DNA from: JACPFV01 sp035526825
Lineage (GTDB): Bacteria > Pseudomonadota > Gammaproteobacteria > Nevskiales > Nevskiaceae
Assembly (NCBI GenBank): GCA_035526825.1
Contig: DATLBT010000070.1
Location: 1-64,000, forward strand
DNA length: 64,000 bases
Direction of reading: 5' to 3'
In this document: one piece after another, positions 1 through 7,772 of the stretch
How the letters are laid out: every line of letters starts with the position of its first letter
How positions within the stretch are numbered: position 1 is the first letter of the stretch
Program-made: the position numbers and the translations under genes
The notes under the pieces: generated by a model
The model's input: the letters and a program-made list of their open reading frames with translations, nothing else
Database searches by the model: none
What the model was told of the DNA's origin: nothing

Positions 1-138
1 GCCGAGGTCATCGCCTACGCCGACTACATCGCCGGCAAGGGCGAGGCCGGCGCCAAGGCCGCCGGCAAGCTGCGGCTCGAAGGTAAGGAATACATCGTCG
101 CCGAAGGCGACGTCATGCACTTCCGCTTCAACGTCTGA
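1..138 (+). CDS. ychF: Ribosome-binding ATPase YchF, C-terminal fragment
   Basis: Only the last 45 codons lie in the window; the gene runs in from the left edge in frame 1. The peptide ends GDVMHFRFNV and contains AEVIAYADYIAGKGEAG, which is the conserved C-terminal TGS domain of YchF/Ola1, a P-loop ATPase of the Obg family that binds ribosomes and is linked to translation and stress responses. The match to the family C-terminus, including the exact end, makes the call secure. The 32 bases at 107-138 recur with small changes at 2180-2212, beyond the next gene. Confidence 0.93.
   Translation, partial: AEVIAYADYIAGKGEAGAKAAGKLRLEGKEYIVAEGDVMHFRFNV
107..138 (+). repeat. Direct repeat copy 1: functional 3' end of ychF
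   Basis: These 32 bases encode the last residues and stop of YchF (GDVMHFRFNV). A near-identical 33-base copy lies at 2180-2212. The two differ by one inserted base and two C/T substitutions. See the separate entry for the second copy. Confidence 0.85.
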
Positions 139-179
139 GGCCGGGTGACCCTGTCCGTCGTCAGGGCTATGCTGTAGCG

Positions 180-2174
180 ATGATTCACCCTCCCGGTTCG
201 CGTCTGAGCCGGCTGGCGATCCTGATCGGCGTCACGGTCATCTACTTCGCGGCCGGCAGGTTGGGGCTGAGCTTCGCGCTCATCAACAGCAGCGCGACGT
301 CGATATGGCCGCCGACCGGCATCGCGCTCGGCGTGTTGCTGCTACTGGGCCCCCGGGCGTGGCCGGCAATCTTCGTGGGTGCATTCCTGGTCAATTTCGC
401 GACAGCGGGATCGCTGTGGACGTCGCTCGGGATTGCCGCGGGCAACACGGCCGAAGCCTTGCTGGGCACATGGCTGATCCAGCGTTACGCCACCGGAACC
501 GAATGCTTCAACCGCGCCGGCGATATCTTCAAGTTCGCATTGCTCGGGGCGGGGGTGGCCACCACCGTCAGTGCCACGGTCGGCGTGGCCACGCTGGTGG
601 CCGGAGGCCTCGCGGATTCGACGCAATTCGGGGCGATCTGGCTCACATGGTGGCTCGGCGACGCCTCCGGCGCGCTGATCGTCACGCCGCTGGTCGTGCT
701 GTGGTACCGGACGCTCGCATCGAATGCCCCCACCACCGAGCGTCGCACCGAAGCGTTGTTGGTGTACCTGGTCGTCGCCGCCATCGGCTTGCTGGTCTTC
801 ATGTGGAGCAGCCATCCACTGGTATTCCTCTGCCTGGCGCCGCTGAGCTGGGCGGCATTCCGCTTGTCGCAGCGCGAAGTCGCCACGGCCATTGGCCTGT
901 TGGCGGTCATTGCCTGTTGGGCGACCGTGCACGAAACGGGGCCATTCGCCGTGAGCTCGCCCCACGGCTCTCTGCTGATCCTGCAAGCTTTCATGGGCAC
1001 CTTGGCGCTCACAATGCTGCCGATGACCGCGCTGGTCGCCGAGAACCGTGCAGCCGTGAAGGCCGCGGCCGCGGGTGCGGCCGAGCTCGCGTCTGCGATT
1101 CGGGCCAAGGACGAGTTCCTGGCCATGCTCAGCCACGAGTTCCGCAATCCTCTTCACGCGATAAGCAACGCAGCGGCGCTCTTGCAGCGCCCAACCCAGC
1201 CCGGCAAGCCGCAGGCGGAGCAAGCCCTGCAGATCCTGCAACGCCAGACCGAGCATCTTTCGCGCCTGGTCGAGGATCTGCTTGACGTCACGCGGGCCAT
1301 GGCCGGCCGACTCAGCATGGAAAGCCGCCCGGTCGATCTGGAGGTAACGATCCAGCAGGTGCTGGACGAGCTCACGGCAGCTGGCAGGCGCCAGCACCAC
1401 ATCGTCACGGCCTACAGCGATCCGATCTGGGCTTTAGGGGATCCGGTGCGGCTGCACCAGGTCTTCATGAACCTGCTGGAGAATGCACTCAAGTACACGC
1501 CTAGCGGCGGGACCATCCGCATCCTCGGCGCGCGAGACGGCGGCGAAGCCGTGATCAACATTGAAGACAGCGGCATCGGGATCGCGCCCGACCTCCTGCC
1601 GCGGATCTTCGAGCCGTTCACTCAAGGCGAGCGGAAGCTCGACCGTCGCGAGGGCGGTCTTGGCATCGGTCTCACGCTGGCCCGGAAATTCATCGAGAAG
1701 CAAGGCGGCCGTCTCGAAGCCTTCAGCGAGGGAGTCGGTCATGGGGCCGTGTTCACGATCCGCCTGCCGCAAGCGGAACCCCCCGCGCAGAGCGCGCTTG
1801 CTCGCTCGCGGCCGGCCACGACCCATTCGCGGCGCATCCTGATCATCGAAGACAACGAAGATGCGCGCCGGTCCCTGTGCGTCTTGCTCCAGGCAGTCGG
1901 CCACGAGGTCCATGAAGCGGAGGATGGCCGCAGCGGCATCGAAAAGGCGCTGCGCATCCAACCCGACGTCACGCTGGTCGACATTGGCCTGCCGGAAATC
2001 GACGGTTACGAGGTCGCTCGCCAGCTGAAGTCGCGTGCCGCAACCGGAAAGGTGGTCGCGCTAACCGGCTATGGACGGCCGGAGGATCGCCAGCGCGCCA
2101 CTGAGGCAGGTTTTGACGAGCACTTGGTCAAGCCGGCAACGCTCGAACAGTTGCAACGCTCGATCGGCGGTTGA
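180..2174 (+). CDS. MASE1-domain hybrid histidine kinase with C-terminal receiver
   Basis: 664-residue membrane sensor kinase. Residues about 10-300 are strongly hydrophobic with 8-10 likely transmembrane segments and look like a MASE1 sensor domain. The HisKA dimerisation helix follows near 312 (KDEFLAMLSHEFRNPLH, with the phospho-accepting His). The HATPase domain is at about 420-530 (NLLENALKYTP as N box; DSGIGIAP and GLGIGL as G boxes). A receiver domain fills about 550-664 (IIEDNEDARRS, LVDIGLPEIDGYEV with the phospho-Asp, and the Lys of HLVKPA). There is no DNA-binding output, so signalling probably passes to another protein by phosphotransfer. The gene sits between ychF and a second copy of the ychF 3' end, which suggests it was inserted there. 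The start at 180 is the first ATG and has no clear Shine-Dalgarno site. The signal sensed cannot be told from sequence. Confidence 0.88.
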   Translation: MIHPPGSRLSRLAILIGVTVIYFAAGRLGLSFALINSSATSIWPPTGIALGVLLLLGPRAWPAIFVGAFLVNFATAGSLWTSLGIAAGNTAEALLGTWLIQRYATGTECFNRAGDIFKFALLGAGVATTVSATVGVATLVAGGLADSTQFGAIWLTWWLGDASGALIVTPLVVLWYRTLASNAPTTERRTEALLVYLVVAAIGLLVFMWSSHPLVFLCLAPLSWAAFRLSQREVATAIGLLAVIACWATVHETGPFAVSSPHGSLLILQAFMGTLALTMLPMTALVAENRAAVKAAAAGAAELASAIRAKDEFLAMLSHEFRNPLHAISNAAALLQRPTQPGKPQAEQALQILQRQTEHLSRLVEDLLDVTRAMAGRLSMESRPVDLEVTIQQVLDELTAAGRRQHHIVTAYSDPIWALGDPVRLHQVFMNLLENALKYTPSGGTIRILGARDGGEAVINIEDSGIGIAPDLLPRIFEPFTQGERKLDRREGGLGIGLTLARKFIEKQGGRLEAFSEGVGHGAVFTIRLPQAEPPAQSALARSRPATTHSRRILIIEDNEDARRSLCVLLQAVGHEVHEAEDGRSGIEKALRIQPDVTLVDIGLPEIDGYEVARQLKSRAATGKVVALTGYGRPEDRQRATEAGFDEHLVKPATLEQLQRSIGG

Positions 2175-2179
2175 GGCCA

Positions 2180-2212
2180 GCGACGTCATGCATTTTCCGC
2201 TTCAACGTTTGA
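2180..2212 (+). repeat. Direct repeat copy 2: decayed ychF 3' end
   Basis: Near-copy of the ychF 3' terminus placed 5 bases after the MASE1 kinase stop codon. It shares GCGACGTCATGCA and CCGCTTCAACGT with copy 1 but has one extra base that breaks the reading frame, so it codes for no YchF tail. The antisense kinase gene ending at 2202 takes its last codons and stop from this remnant. The arrangement gene-end, kinase, gene-end remnant is what insertion of the kinase at the ychF terminus would leave. No integrase or insertion-sequence ends are visible nearby. Confidence 0.8.
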
Positions 2213-5200
2213 CGACCGAAAGTGACGCCGCGGTGGGTTTGCGCGCGCGCAGGATCTCGAACAAGGCCTTCATGTCGACGGGCTTGGTGAGGTGGTAGTC
2301 GAAGCCGGCGCCCGCGGCGCTGGCCTTGTCCTTGGCCTGGCCCCAGCCCGTCAGCGCAACCAGCACCGGCGATGTCTGGCCGGTCGAGCGCTCGCGGATT
2401 GCGCGCGCCACTTCGTAGCCGCTCATGCCGGGCATGCCGATGTCGAGGATGGCGAGGTCGGGGCGGTGACGCTCGTAGGCCGCTACCGCGGCGTTGCCGT
2501 CGTAAGTCAGCACCGTCCAGTGGCCTGATAGCCGCAGCACCGACGACAGCGTCTCGGCGGCGTCGCGATTGTCGTCGGCGATGAGGATGCGCAGCCCGCC
2601 GGTATGCGGTGCCGGCTGTTCGTCGCGCTGGGGTAACGGCGCTGCGGCTGTAGCGCCGAGTGGCAGCACGAGCGTGAAGCGGCTGCCCTGCCCCCCGCCC
2701 AGGCTCGACGCCGACAACGTGCCGCCGTGCAGCTGCGCGATGCCGCGCGACAGCGCAAGGCCGATTCCGAGTCCGCCGCCGTGCGTGGTGCCCTCGCGGC
2801 CCTGGGAAAACATCTCGAAGATCGAGTCCAGGTGCTCGGGCGCGATGCCGATGCCGGTGTCCTCGACCGTGACCCAGGCCCGGCCCTCGCCACTGCCGGC
2901 CTTCACGCGGATGGTGCCGCCCGCGTCGGTGTAGCGCGCCGCGTTGGTCAACAGGTTTGTCACGACTTGCGCGATGCGCAGGGCGTCGGCCTGCAGCCGG
3001 ATCGGCTCGGGCGGCAGCTCGCAGAGCAGCCGGTGCTGCTTGGCCTCGATGTGCGGGCGCGCGGTTTCCACGGCGGCGTCGATCGCGGAGCGCAACTCGA
3101 CAGCCGACTTGCGCAGCTCGAGCTTGCCGCGCGTGATGCGCGAAACGTCGAGCAGGTCCTCGAGCAGCAGCGCCATGTGCTTGACCTGGCGCTGGATCAC
3201 CTCGTGGCTCCAGCGTTTCTGCGATTCGGTGGCATGCGGCGCGTTGGAAATCATCGCCGCCTGCTGAATAGGTGCCAGGGGATTGCGCAACTCGTGCGCG
3301 AGCACTGCCAGGAATTCGTCCTTGCGACGATCGGCCGCTTGCAGCGCGCGCTCCTGCTCCTTGCGGTGCGTGACGTCGGACGACCAGACCGCAACCTTGC
3401 CCATCATCGGCGTCGCCACCACGTGCAGGAAGCGCTCAGGCGCGCTGTCGACGGTGCCAACCTCGAGTTCGCGTGTCCGGCCGGATTCAGCGACCGCCGT
3501 GAGAGCCTCGAACAGGCCCGGAATGCGCCAGGTCTCCGGCGCCACGTTGCCCACGGCCTGGCCAAGCATCTCGTGGACCTGACGCCGCGTGTGGGTTGCG
3601 GAAGCGCTGTTGACGTAGTCCCAGGTGAAATCGACGATGACCCCGGTCGGGTCGCGCACCGGCGTCATCACGCTGAACGGCACGGTGGATGAATCCAGCG
3701 CCACGGCAAGGCGCAGTTCCGACTCAGCCGCATCGGCCTCGGCTTTCGAGCGCTCGAGGAACACCGAGCAGATCTGCGCGCAGACATCCGCGAGCCGCGC
3801 GTGACGCTCGGTTGGCTGACCCGGCTCGGTGCCGTGCACCGAAATCACGCCGAGCACGCGGCCGGCGCTGCCGCGGATCGGCGTCGCGTGCACCGAGCGG
3901 AAGCCTCCGGCACGCGCCATCTCGCGGAACTGGATGTACGCGGGATCGACCTCCATATCCGCGACCACGACGCGGGACTCGTTGCGCAGTGCCAGGTCGC
4001 AAGGGCTCTCGCCCGGCGCAGTGATGCGCAATTGCTCGAGCGCGTCGCGCGAAAAACCCATTGAGCCCCGAACCTCCAGCTGGCCGTGGCGGTCCGTGCA
4101 CAGCGACACCAGCCCTTTACTGGAGCCATGCAGCTGGCACAGCGCCAGCAGCACGGCCTGTAGCTGCGCGTCGATGCCCGGCAGTACCAGGAGGTGATTG
4201 CTGAGCTGGCGCAAGCGCTCGAGGTCGGCAACCTGCATCTTGAGGTCGTCGCGCGCGACGGTCAGCTGTGCCAGCGCTTCGCGGCGCTCGGTCTCGAAGC
4301 GATTGCGCTCGGCGAACGAGGCCACCAGCGCTTCGCCCAGCTCGCGCAACTCGCGAATCTCGGTCGCCGGCGGCACCGGCCGCTCGCCGCGGCCGATGCC
4401 CTCGGCCACGGCGCGCAACCCGCCGATCGGCCCCTCGATGTGGCGCGACGCCAGCGCCGCCCACAGCAGCGCCAGCAGCAGCGAGACCAGCGTGCCGCCG
4501 CCGTAGACGGCGATCGCGCGCCACGCACCCGCTTGCACAGTCTCGGTCGGGATGCCGATGGCCACGCTCCAGCCCGACGTCGGCATGCGCACGAATGCGG
4601 TGTATACCTCGGTGTTCTCCAGCGTACGCGTGATGCCGACACCCTCGCGCTCCGAACTCTGCATCAGGTCCTGCAGCGAAGGCGCCGCCGTCTTGCCCAC
4701 GGTGCCCTCGTGATTGTGCGAGCGGGCAACGCGCGTACCGGTTGCGTCGAACACCGACATGATCCAGTCGGATGGCAGGTTCTGCGCCCTCACCACTTCC
4801 ATGAAGGCGCTGGGCGTGAGCATGCCCGTCAAGACGTAGTCGAGACGGTTCTCGCGCAGCACCGGAACGCTGACCGGTGCGATCCAGGTGCCATCGGGCA
4901 ACCGGCGCAGCCGGCCCACCGCCGGGCGCAGCTCAGTTACGGCGCGATGCAGCGATTCCGACTCGGCCTGCGAATCCACCGCGGGATCCCCGGCGCCGGT
5001 GTGCAACACCGGCACGCCATCGCCGGTCGACAGCAAGATCCGGTGCCAGCCGGGCATCTGCTCGTGCGTGCGTCGCATCAGCAGGATGTATTGGTCAAGG
5101 TTTTTGCGGTCCAGCAGCGGCGACGCCGCAGCCACCTGCAGCGTCGCGATGGCGCGCTGGATTTCGAGGTCGATCGCCGCCGCCGCCAGCCGGGTCACCT

Positions 5201-5342
5201 CGAGGCTCTTGTCTTCGGCCGCGCGCAACTGGTCGGATACGAGCGCCCAAAGTGCCGCTCCAGCGGCCATGGTTACGGGCAGCAACCCGGCGACGGCCAC
5301 CTGCATCAGGCGGCCGCGCATCGTATGGGTGCGAGCGACCAC
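2202..5342 (-). CDS. Large membrane hybrid histidine kinase (periplasmic sensor, GAF, PAS, HisKA, HATPase, receiver)
   Basis: 1046 residues. A transmembrane helix at about 10-32 and a second at about 280-300 enclose a roughly 240-residue periplasmic region of Cache type. A HAMP-like and coiled segment follows, then a GAF domain (about 400-535), a PAS domain (about 545-660), HisKA near 675 (KDEFLAVLAHELRNPLAP), HATPase (about 780-890; NLLTNAARYT, DTGIGIAP, GLGIGLAL) and a receiver (about 915-1030; IADDNRDAAE, ILDIGMPGMSGYEV). It starts at GTG 5342, preceded by a purine-rich GGGAGAAGGGGGA tract at 5343-5355 that supports this start; ATG 5321 is the alternative. It converges on the MASE1 kinase and its stop codon lies in the decayed ychF repeat. 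It probably senses a small extracellular ligand; the ligand is unknown. Confidence 0.88.
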   Translation of the reverse strand: MVARTHTMRGRLMQVAVAGLLPVTMAAGAALWALVSDQLRAAEDKSLEVTRLAAAAIDLEIQRAIATLQVAAASPLLDRKNLDQYILLMRRTHEQMPGWHRILLSTGDGVPVLHTGAGDPAVDSQAESESLHRAVTELRPAVGRLRRLPDGTWIAPVSVPVLRENRLDYVLTGMLTPSAFMEVVRAQNLPSDWIMSVFDATGTRVARSHNHEGTVGKTAAPSLQDLMQSSEREGVGITRTLENTEVYTAFVRMPTSGWSVAIGIPTETVQAGAWRAIAVYGGGTLVSLLLALLWAALASRHIEGPIGGLRAVAEGIGRGERPVPPATEIRELRELGEALVASFAERNRFETERREALAQLTVARDDLKMQVADLERLRQLSNHLLVLPGIDAQLQAVLLALCQLHGSSKGLVSLCTDRHGQLEVRGSMGFSRDALEQLRITAPGESPCDLALRNESRVVVADMEVDPAYIQFREMARAGGFRSVHATPIRGSAGRVLGVISVHGTEPGQPTERHARLADVCAQICSVFLERSKAEADAAESELRLAVALDSSTVPFSVMTPVRDPTGVIVDFTWDYVNSASATHTRRQVHEMLGQAVGNVAPETWRIPGLFEALTAVAESGRTRELEVGTVDSAPERFLHVVATPMMGKVAVWSSDVTHRKEQERALQAADRRKDEFLAVLAHELRNPLAPIQQAAMISNAPHATESQKRWSHEVIQRQVKHMALLLEDLLDVSRITRGKLELRKSAVELRSAIDAAVETARPHIEAKQHRLLCELPPEPIRLQADALRIAQVVTNLLTNAARYTDAGGTIRVKAGSGEGRAWVTVEDTGIGIAPEHLDSIFEMFSQGREGTTHGGGLGIGLALSRGIAQLHGGTLSASSLGGGQGSRFTLVLPLGATAAAPLPQRDEQPAPHTGGLRILIADDNRDAAETLSSVLRLSGHWTVLTYDGNAAVAAYERHRPDLAILDIGMPGMSGYEVARAIRERSTGQTSPVLVALTGWGQAKDKASAAGAGFDYHLTKPVDMKALFEILRARKPTAASLSVVKR

Positions 5343-5440
5343 TCCCCCTTCTCCCGAGCGGCAAATAGAGGGCGGCAGTATGCGCCAGCACGGCTGTCAT
5401 TCCAGTCTGTCTGCAGTTGGCGACAGCCCGGTCGAAGCGC

Positions 5441-5470
5441 GCTTAGGCGTTGATTACATTACAATGCGCG
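5441..5470 (+). promoter_or_regulatory. Candidate promoter of tRNA-Met
   Basis: A TACAAT -10-like hexamer at 5460-5465 is followed by a GC-rich discriminator (GCGCGCCC) and lies about 22 bases before the mature tRNA. This layout is typical of stable-RNA promoters. No good -35 element is seen, so the call is tentative. Confidence 0.35.
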
Positions 5471-5486
5471 CCCTTTCGGGACCGTT

Positions 5487-5563
5487 GGTGATGTAGCTCA
5501 GACGGTTAGAGCGCGGCACTCATAATGCTGAGGTCGGCGGTTCGATTCCGCCCATCACCACCA
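5487..5563 (+). tRNA. tRNA-Met (anticodon CAU), probably elongator
   Basis: 77 bases fold as a full cloverleaf. The acceptor GGTGATG pairs with CATCACC, the D stem is GCTC/GAGC, the anticodon stem is CGGCA/TGCTG with loop CTCATAA (anticodon CAT at 5521-5523), and the T stem is GGCGG/CCGCC with loop TTCGATT. Discriminator A and CCA are encoded. The paired first acceptor base (G1-C72) rules out the initiator form. A tRNA-Ile2, whose CAU is modified by TilS, has a similar loop, but the rest of the body fits elongator Met better. Confidence 0.9.
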
Positions 5564-6001
5564 GTTATAGGCACCGACCTCGGCCAGCACAGCAGTGCCC
5601 CCGACCGCGACGGTCTCCCGCGGCATGTCCAGCGCGCGGCGGATGGCATCTTCGAGTTGGTGCGGCTCGAACGGCTTGTGCAGCACGGTCGCCGCGCCGG
5701 CCGCGTGCGCCCGGGTTACCAGCGTGTCCTCGGGAAACAGGCCCGTGATGATCACCACGGGAACGGCCTGTCCCCGCCCGCGTAACCGCGCGATCAGGTC
5801 GGCGCCGTTGATGAACGGCATGCGCAGGTCGGCGACGATGCACTGCGGCAGCGACGCCGGCCGGGTTTCCAATTCACGCAGGCAATCGGCGTTGGTGGCG
5901 AATGGCACGACCTCGCAGCCGCGTTTTTCCAGGAAGTCGCCGATGCCTTGCCGCACGGGCGCTTCGTCGTCCACGACGAACACACGGATCTTGTTGTTCA
6001 T
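5555..6001 (-). CDS. Receiver-only response regulator (FixJ-type receiver)
   Basis: 148 residues with a single receiver domain at about 3-120: IRVFVVDDE carries the acidic pocket, IVADLRMPFINGADL the phospho-acceptor Asp, IITG the Thr position and LHKPF the conserved Lys. The tail of about 25 residues has no DNA-binding domain, so this is a stand-alone phosphate carrier or a truncated regulator. The start at ATG 6001 is chosen because GGGAGG lies 9-10 bases upstream; ATG 6034 lacks such a site. The 3' end runs antisense into the tRNA-Met gene, and the last codons TGG TGG TGA are the complement of the tRNA CCA end. This suggests that the tail was created or cut by the tRNA. Nearby hybrid kinases are possible partners. 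Confidence 0.82.
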   Translation of the reverse strand: MNNKIRVFVVDDEAPVRQGIGDFLEKRGCEVVPFATNADCLRELETRPASLPQCIVADLRMPFINGADLIARLRGRGQAVPVVIITGLFPEDTLVTRAHAAGAATVLHKPFEPHQLEDAIRRALDMPRETVAVGGTAVLAEVGAYNWW

Positions 6002-6084
6002 GACACGGTCGCCTCCCACGGCCACCGCTGTCAACGTACGTAATCGCGGGTCCGGGGGCCATACGCGATTGACGAAACAAGCCG

Positions 6085-7629
6085 CTACGGGACTTTAAAG
6101 GCGGCCTCCGCCTGCTGCAGGTACAGCGCATGGTGCCGGCTCGCGGACTTCTGCCAGCCGTTGTCCCTGCGCATGCCATTGCGCTGCAGCCCACGCCACA
6201 AGTCCGGCGAGCGCCGGTACACATCAACGCCCCGCATCATCGCCGCCATCATGGCGTCGCCACTGGCCTGGTCAAACACGAAGCCGGTCGGGGTCGATGA
6301 GGCGCCGTCGGCGTCGTTGACGCTGTCGGCCAAACCGCCGGTGTTGCGCACCAGCGGTACCGTGCCGTAGCGCATCGAGTACATCTGCACGAGGCCGCAC
6401 GGTTCGTAGCGCGAGCCGTGCAACAGCAGGTCGCCGCCGGCGTGCAGGCGGTGTGCCAGCGGCTCGCTGTATTCCAGCCGGACCGCGATGCGATTGGGGT
6501 GGGCTTGCGCGATCTCGCGGAAGCCTTGCTCGAGCTTGCGGTCACCCTGTCCGACCAGCGCGAACTGCAGGTCCGGCGCGCTCTCGAGCGCGCCGCTGAT
6601 CCGGTTCAGCACCACGTCCGCCATCTTCTGCTCGGTCAGGCGGCTCGCGAAGATCGCCAGCGGGTTGCGCGGGGATTCCGGCAGGCCGAGTTCGCGCTGC
6701 AACGCGGACTTGCACGCCTGCTTGCCGCCGCAGTCTGGATCCGCGTAGTTGTGCGCCAGGTGCTTGTCGGTGGCGGGATTCCACAACTCATCGTCGATGC
6801 CGTTGAGGATGCCGACCAGGTCGGTCTGGCGTGAGCGCAGCAGGCCGTCGAAGCCTCCGCCAAATTCCGGCGTGCACAGTTCGCGCGCGTAGGTCGGGCT
6901 CACGGTCGTGAGCTTGTCGGCGTAGTAGATGCCGGCCTTGAGGAACGAGACGTCGCCGTAAAACTCCGCGCCGTCCGTGCCGAGCGCTTCCTCCGGCAGG
7001 GCGAGTCCGCGCACCTGGTCAAAACCGAAGCGCCCCGGGAAAGCCGCGTTGTGGATCGTGAAGATCGAAGCAGGCTTCGGGCCCGGCGCGAACCGCAGCA
7101 GCAGGGGCACCAGGCCAGCCTGCCAGTCGTGCGCGTGGACGACGTCGGGCTGCCACGGAAATCCGCCCCGACCCATGGCCAGGTGCACCGCCGCATGCGC
7201 GAGGACCGCGAAGCGCTCGGCGTTGTCGGCCCAGTCCTGGCTCGATTCGTCGACGTAAGGGCCGCCAGGCCGGTCGAACAATTCGGGGCAGACGACGAGG
7301 TACACCGGTACTCGGGAGAACGTTACGGAGGCTTCGACGATCCGGATCATGCGGCCCGGAAGGATTTCGATGGTCTCGACACGTCCGAGGCCCGACACCT
7401 TGGCCAGCGCGGACCGGTACGCCGGGATGATGACTCGGGCATCGACGCCGAGGCCGCGCAGCGCGCGCGGCAAGGCGCCCGTCACGTCACCCAATCCACC
7501 GGTCTTGGCAAGGGGGAAGTACTCCGACGCGACGAACAGCACCCGCATCGGCCGGGCAGGCTCCCCAGCCGTTGCCTGCACGCACGTCTCCGCCTCTGCG
7601 CGGACGAATCCGCCCCGGTCGAAAGGCAT
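6085..7629 (-). CDS. glgA: Glycogen synthase (ADP-glucose:alpha-glucan glucosyltransferase, GT5)
   Basis: 514 residues, or 487 if translation starts at ATG 7548 (MRVLFVASEYFPLAKTGGLG). The KTGGL motif near the N-terminus binds ADP-glucose. HDWQAGLVPLLL, TTVSPTYARE, GILNGID and the C-terminal ESPRNPLAIFASRLTEQK and GSRYEPCGL segments are characteristic of bacterial GlgA (two-Rossmann GT-B fold). The enzyme extends linear alpha-1,4-glucan from ADP-glucose in the cytoplasm. Length is normal. The N-terminal 27 residues of the long form are not family-like, so the shorter start may be the real one. It is separated from the main glucan cluster at 23953-42480, and no glgC is present in the window. 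Confidence 0.93.
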   Translation of the reverse strand: MPFDRGGFVRAEAETCVQATAGEPARPMRVLFVASEYFPLAKTGGLGDVTGALPRALRGLGVDARVIIPAYRSALAKVSGLGRVETIEILPGRMIRIVEASVTFSRVPVYLVVCPELFDRPGGPYVDESSQDWADNAERFAVLAHAAVHLAMGRGGFPWQPDVVHAHDWQAGLVPLLLRFAPGPKPASIFTIHNAAFPGRFGFDQVRGLALPEEALGTDGAEFYGDVSFLKAGIYYADKLTTVSPTYARELCTPEFGGGFDGLLRSRQTDLVGILNGIDDELWNPATDKHLAHNYADPDCGGKQACKSALQRELGLPESPRNPLAIFASRLTEQKMADVVLNRISGALESAPDLQFALVGQGDRKLEQGFREIAQAHPNRIAVRLEYSEPLAHRLHAGGDLLLHGSRYEPCGLVQMYSMRYGTVPLVRNTGGLADSVNDADGASSTPTGFVFDQASGDAMMAAMMRGVDVYRRSPDLWRGLQRNGMRRDNGWQKSASRHHALYLQQAEAAFKVP

Positions 7630-7772
7630 TTGTAGGACTTCCCCAAAACGATGCGCCTTCGACTGAGGGGTTTTGGTTTAGTTCGGGTACCAGAGCGATT
7701 CTTGCCATTGAAGCCCCCCGCCAGCCCCGAGGATCATTGCGCCTTCACAAGAATTTCCGGAGTCGGGAAACC

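Noticed and set aside
5487..5563. tRNA-Ile2 (CAU read as lysidine) in place of tRNA-Met
   Set aside because: The anticodon loop is the same for both, but the acceptor and D/T arms look more like elongator Met. A tRNA classifier would settle it.
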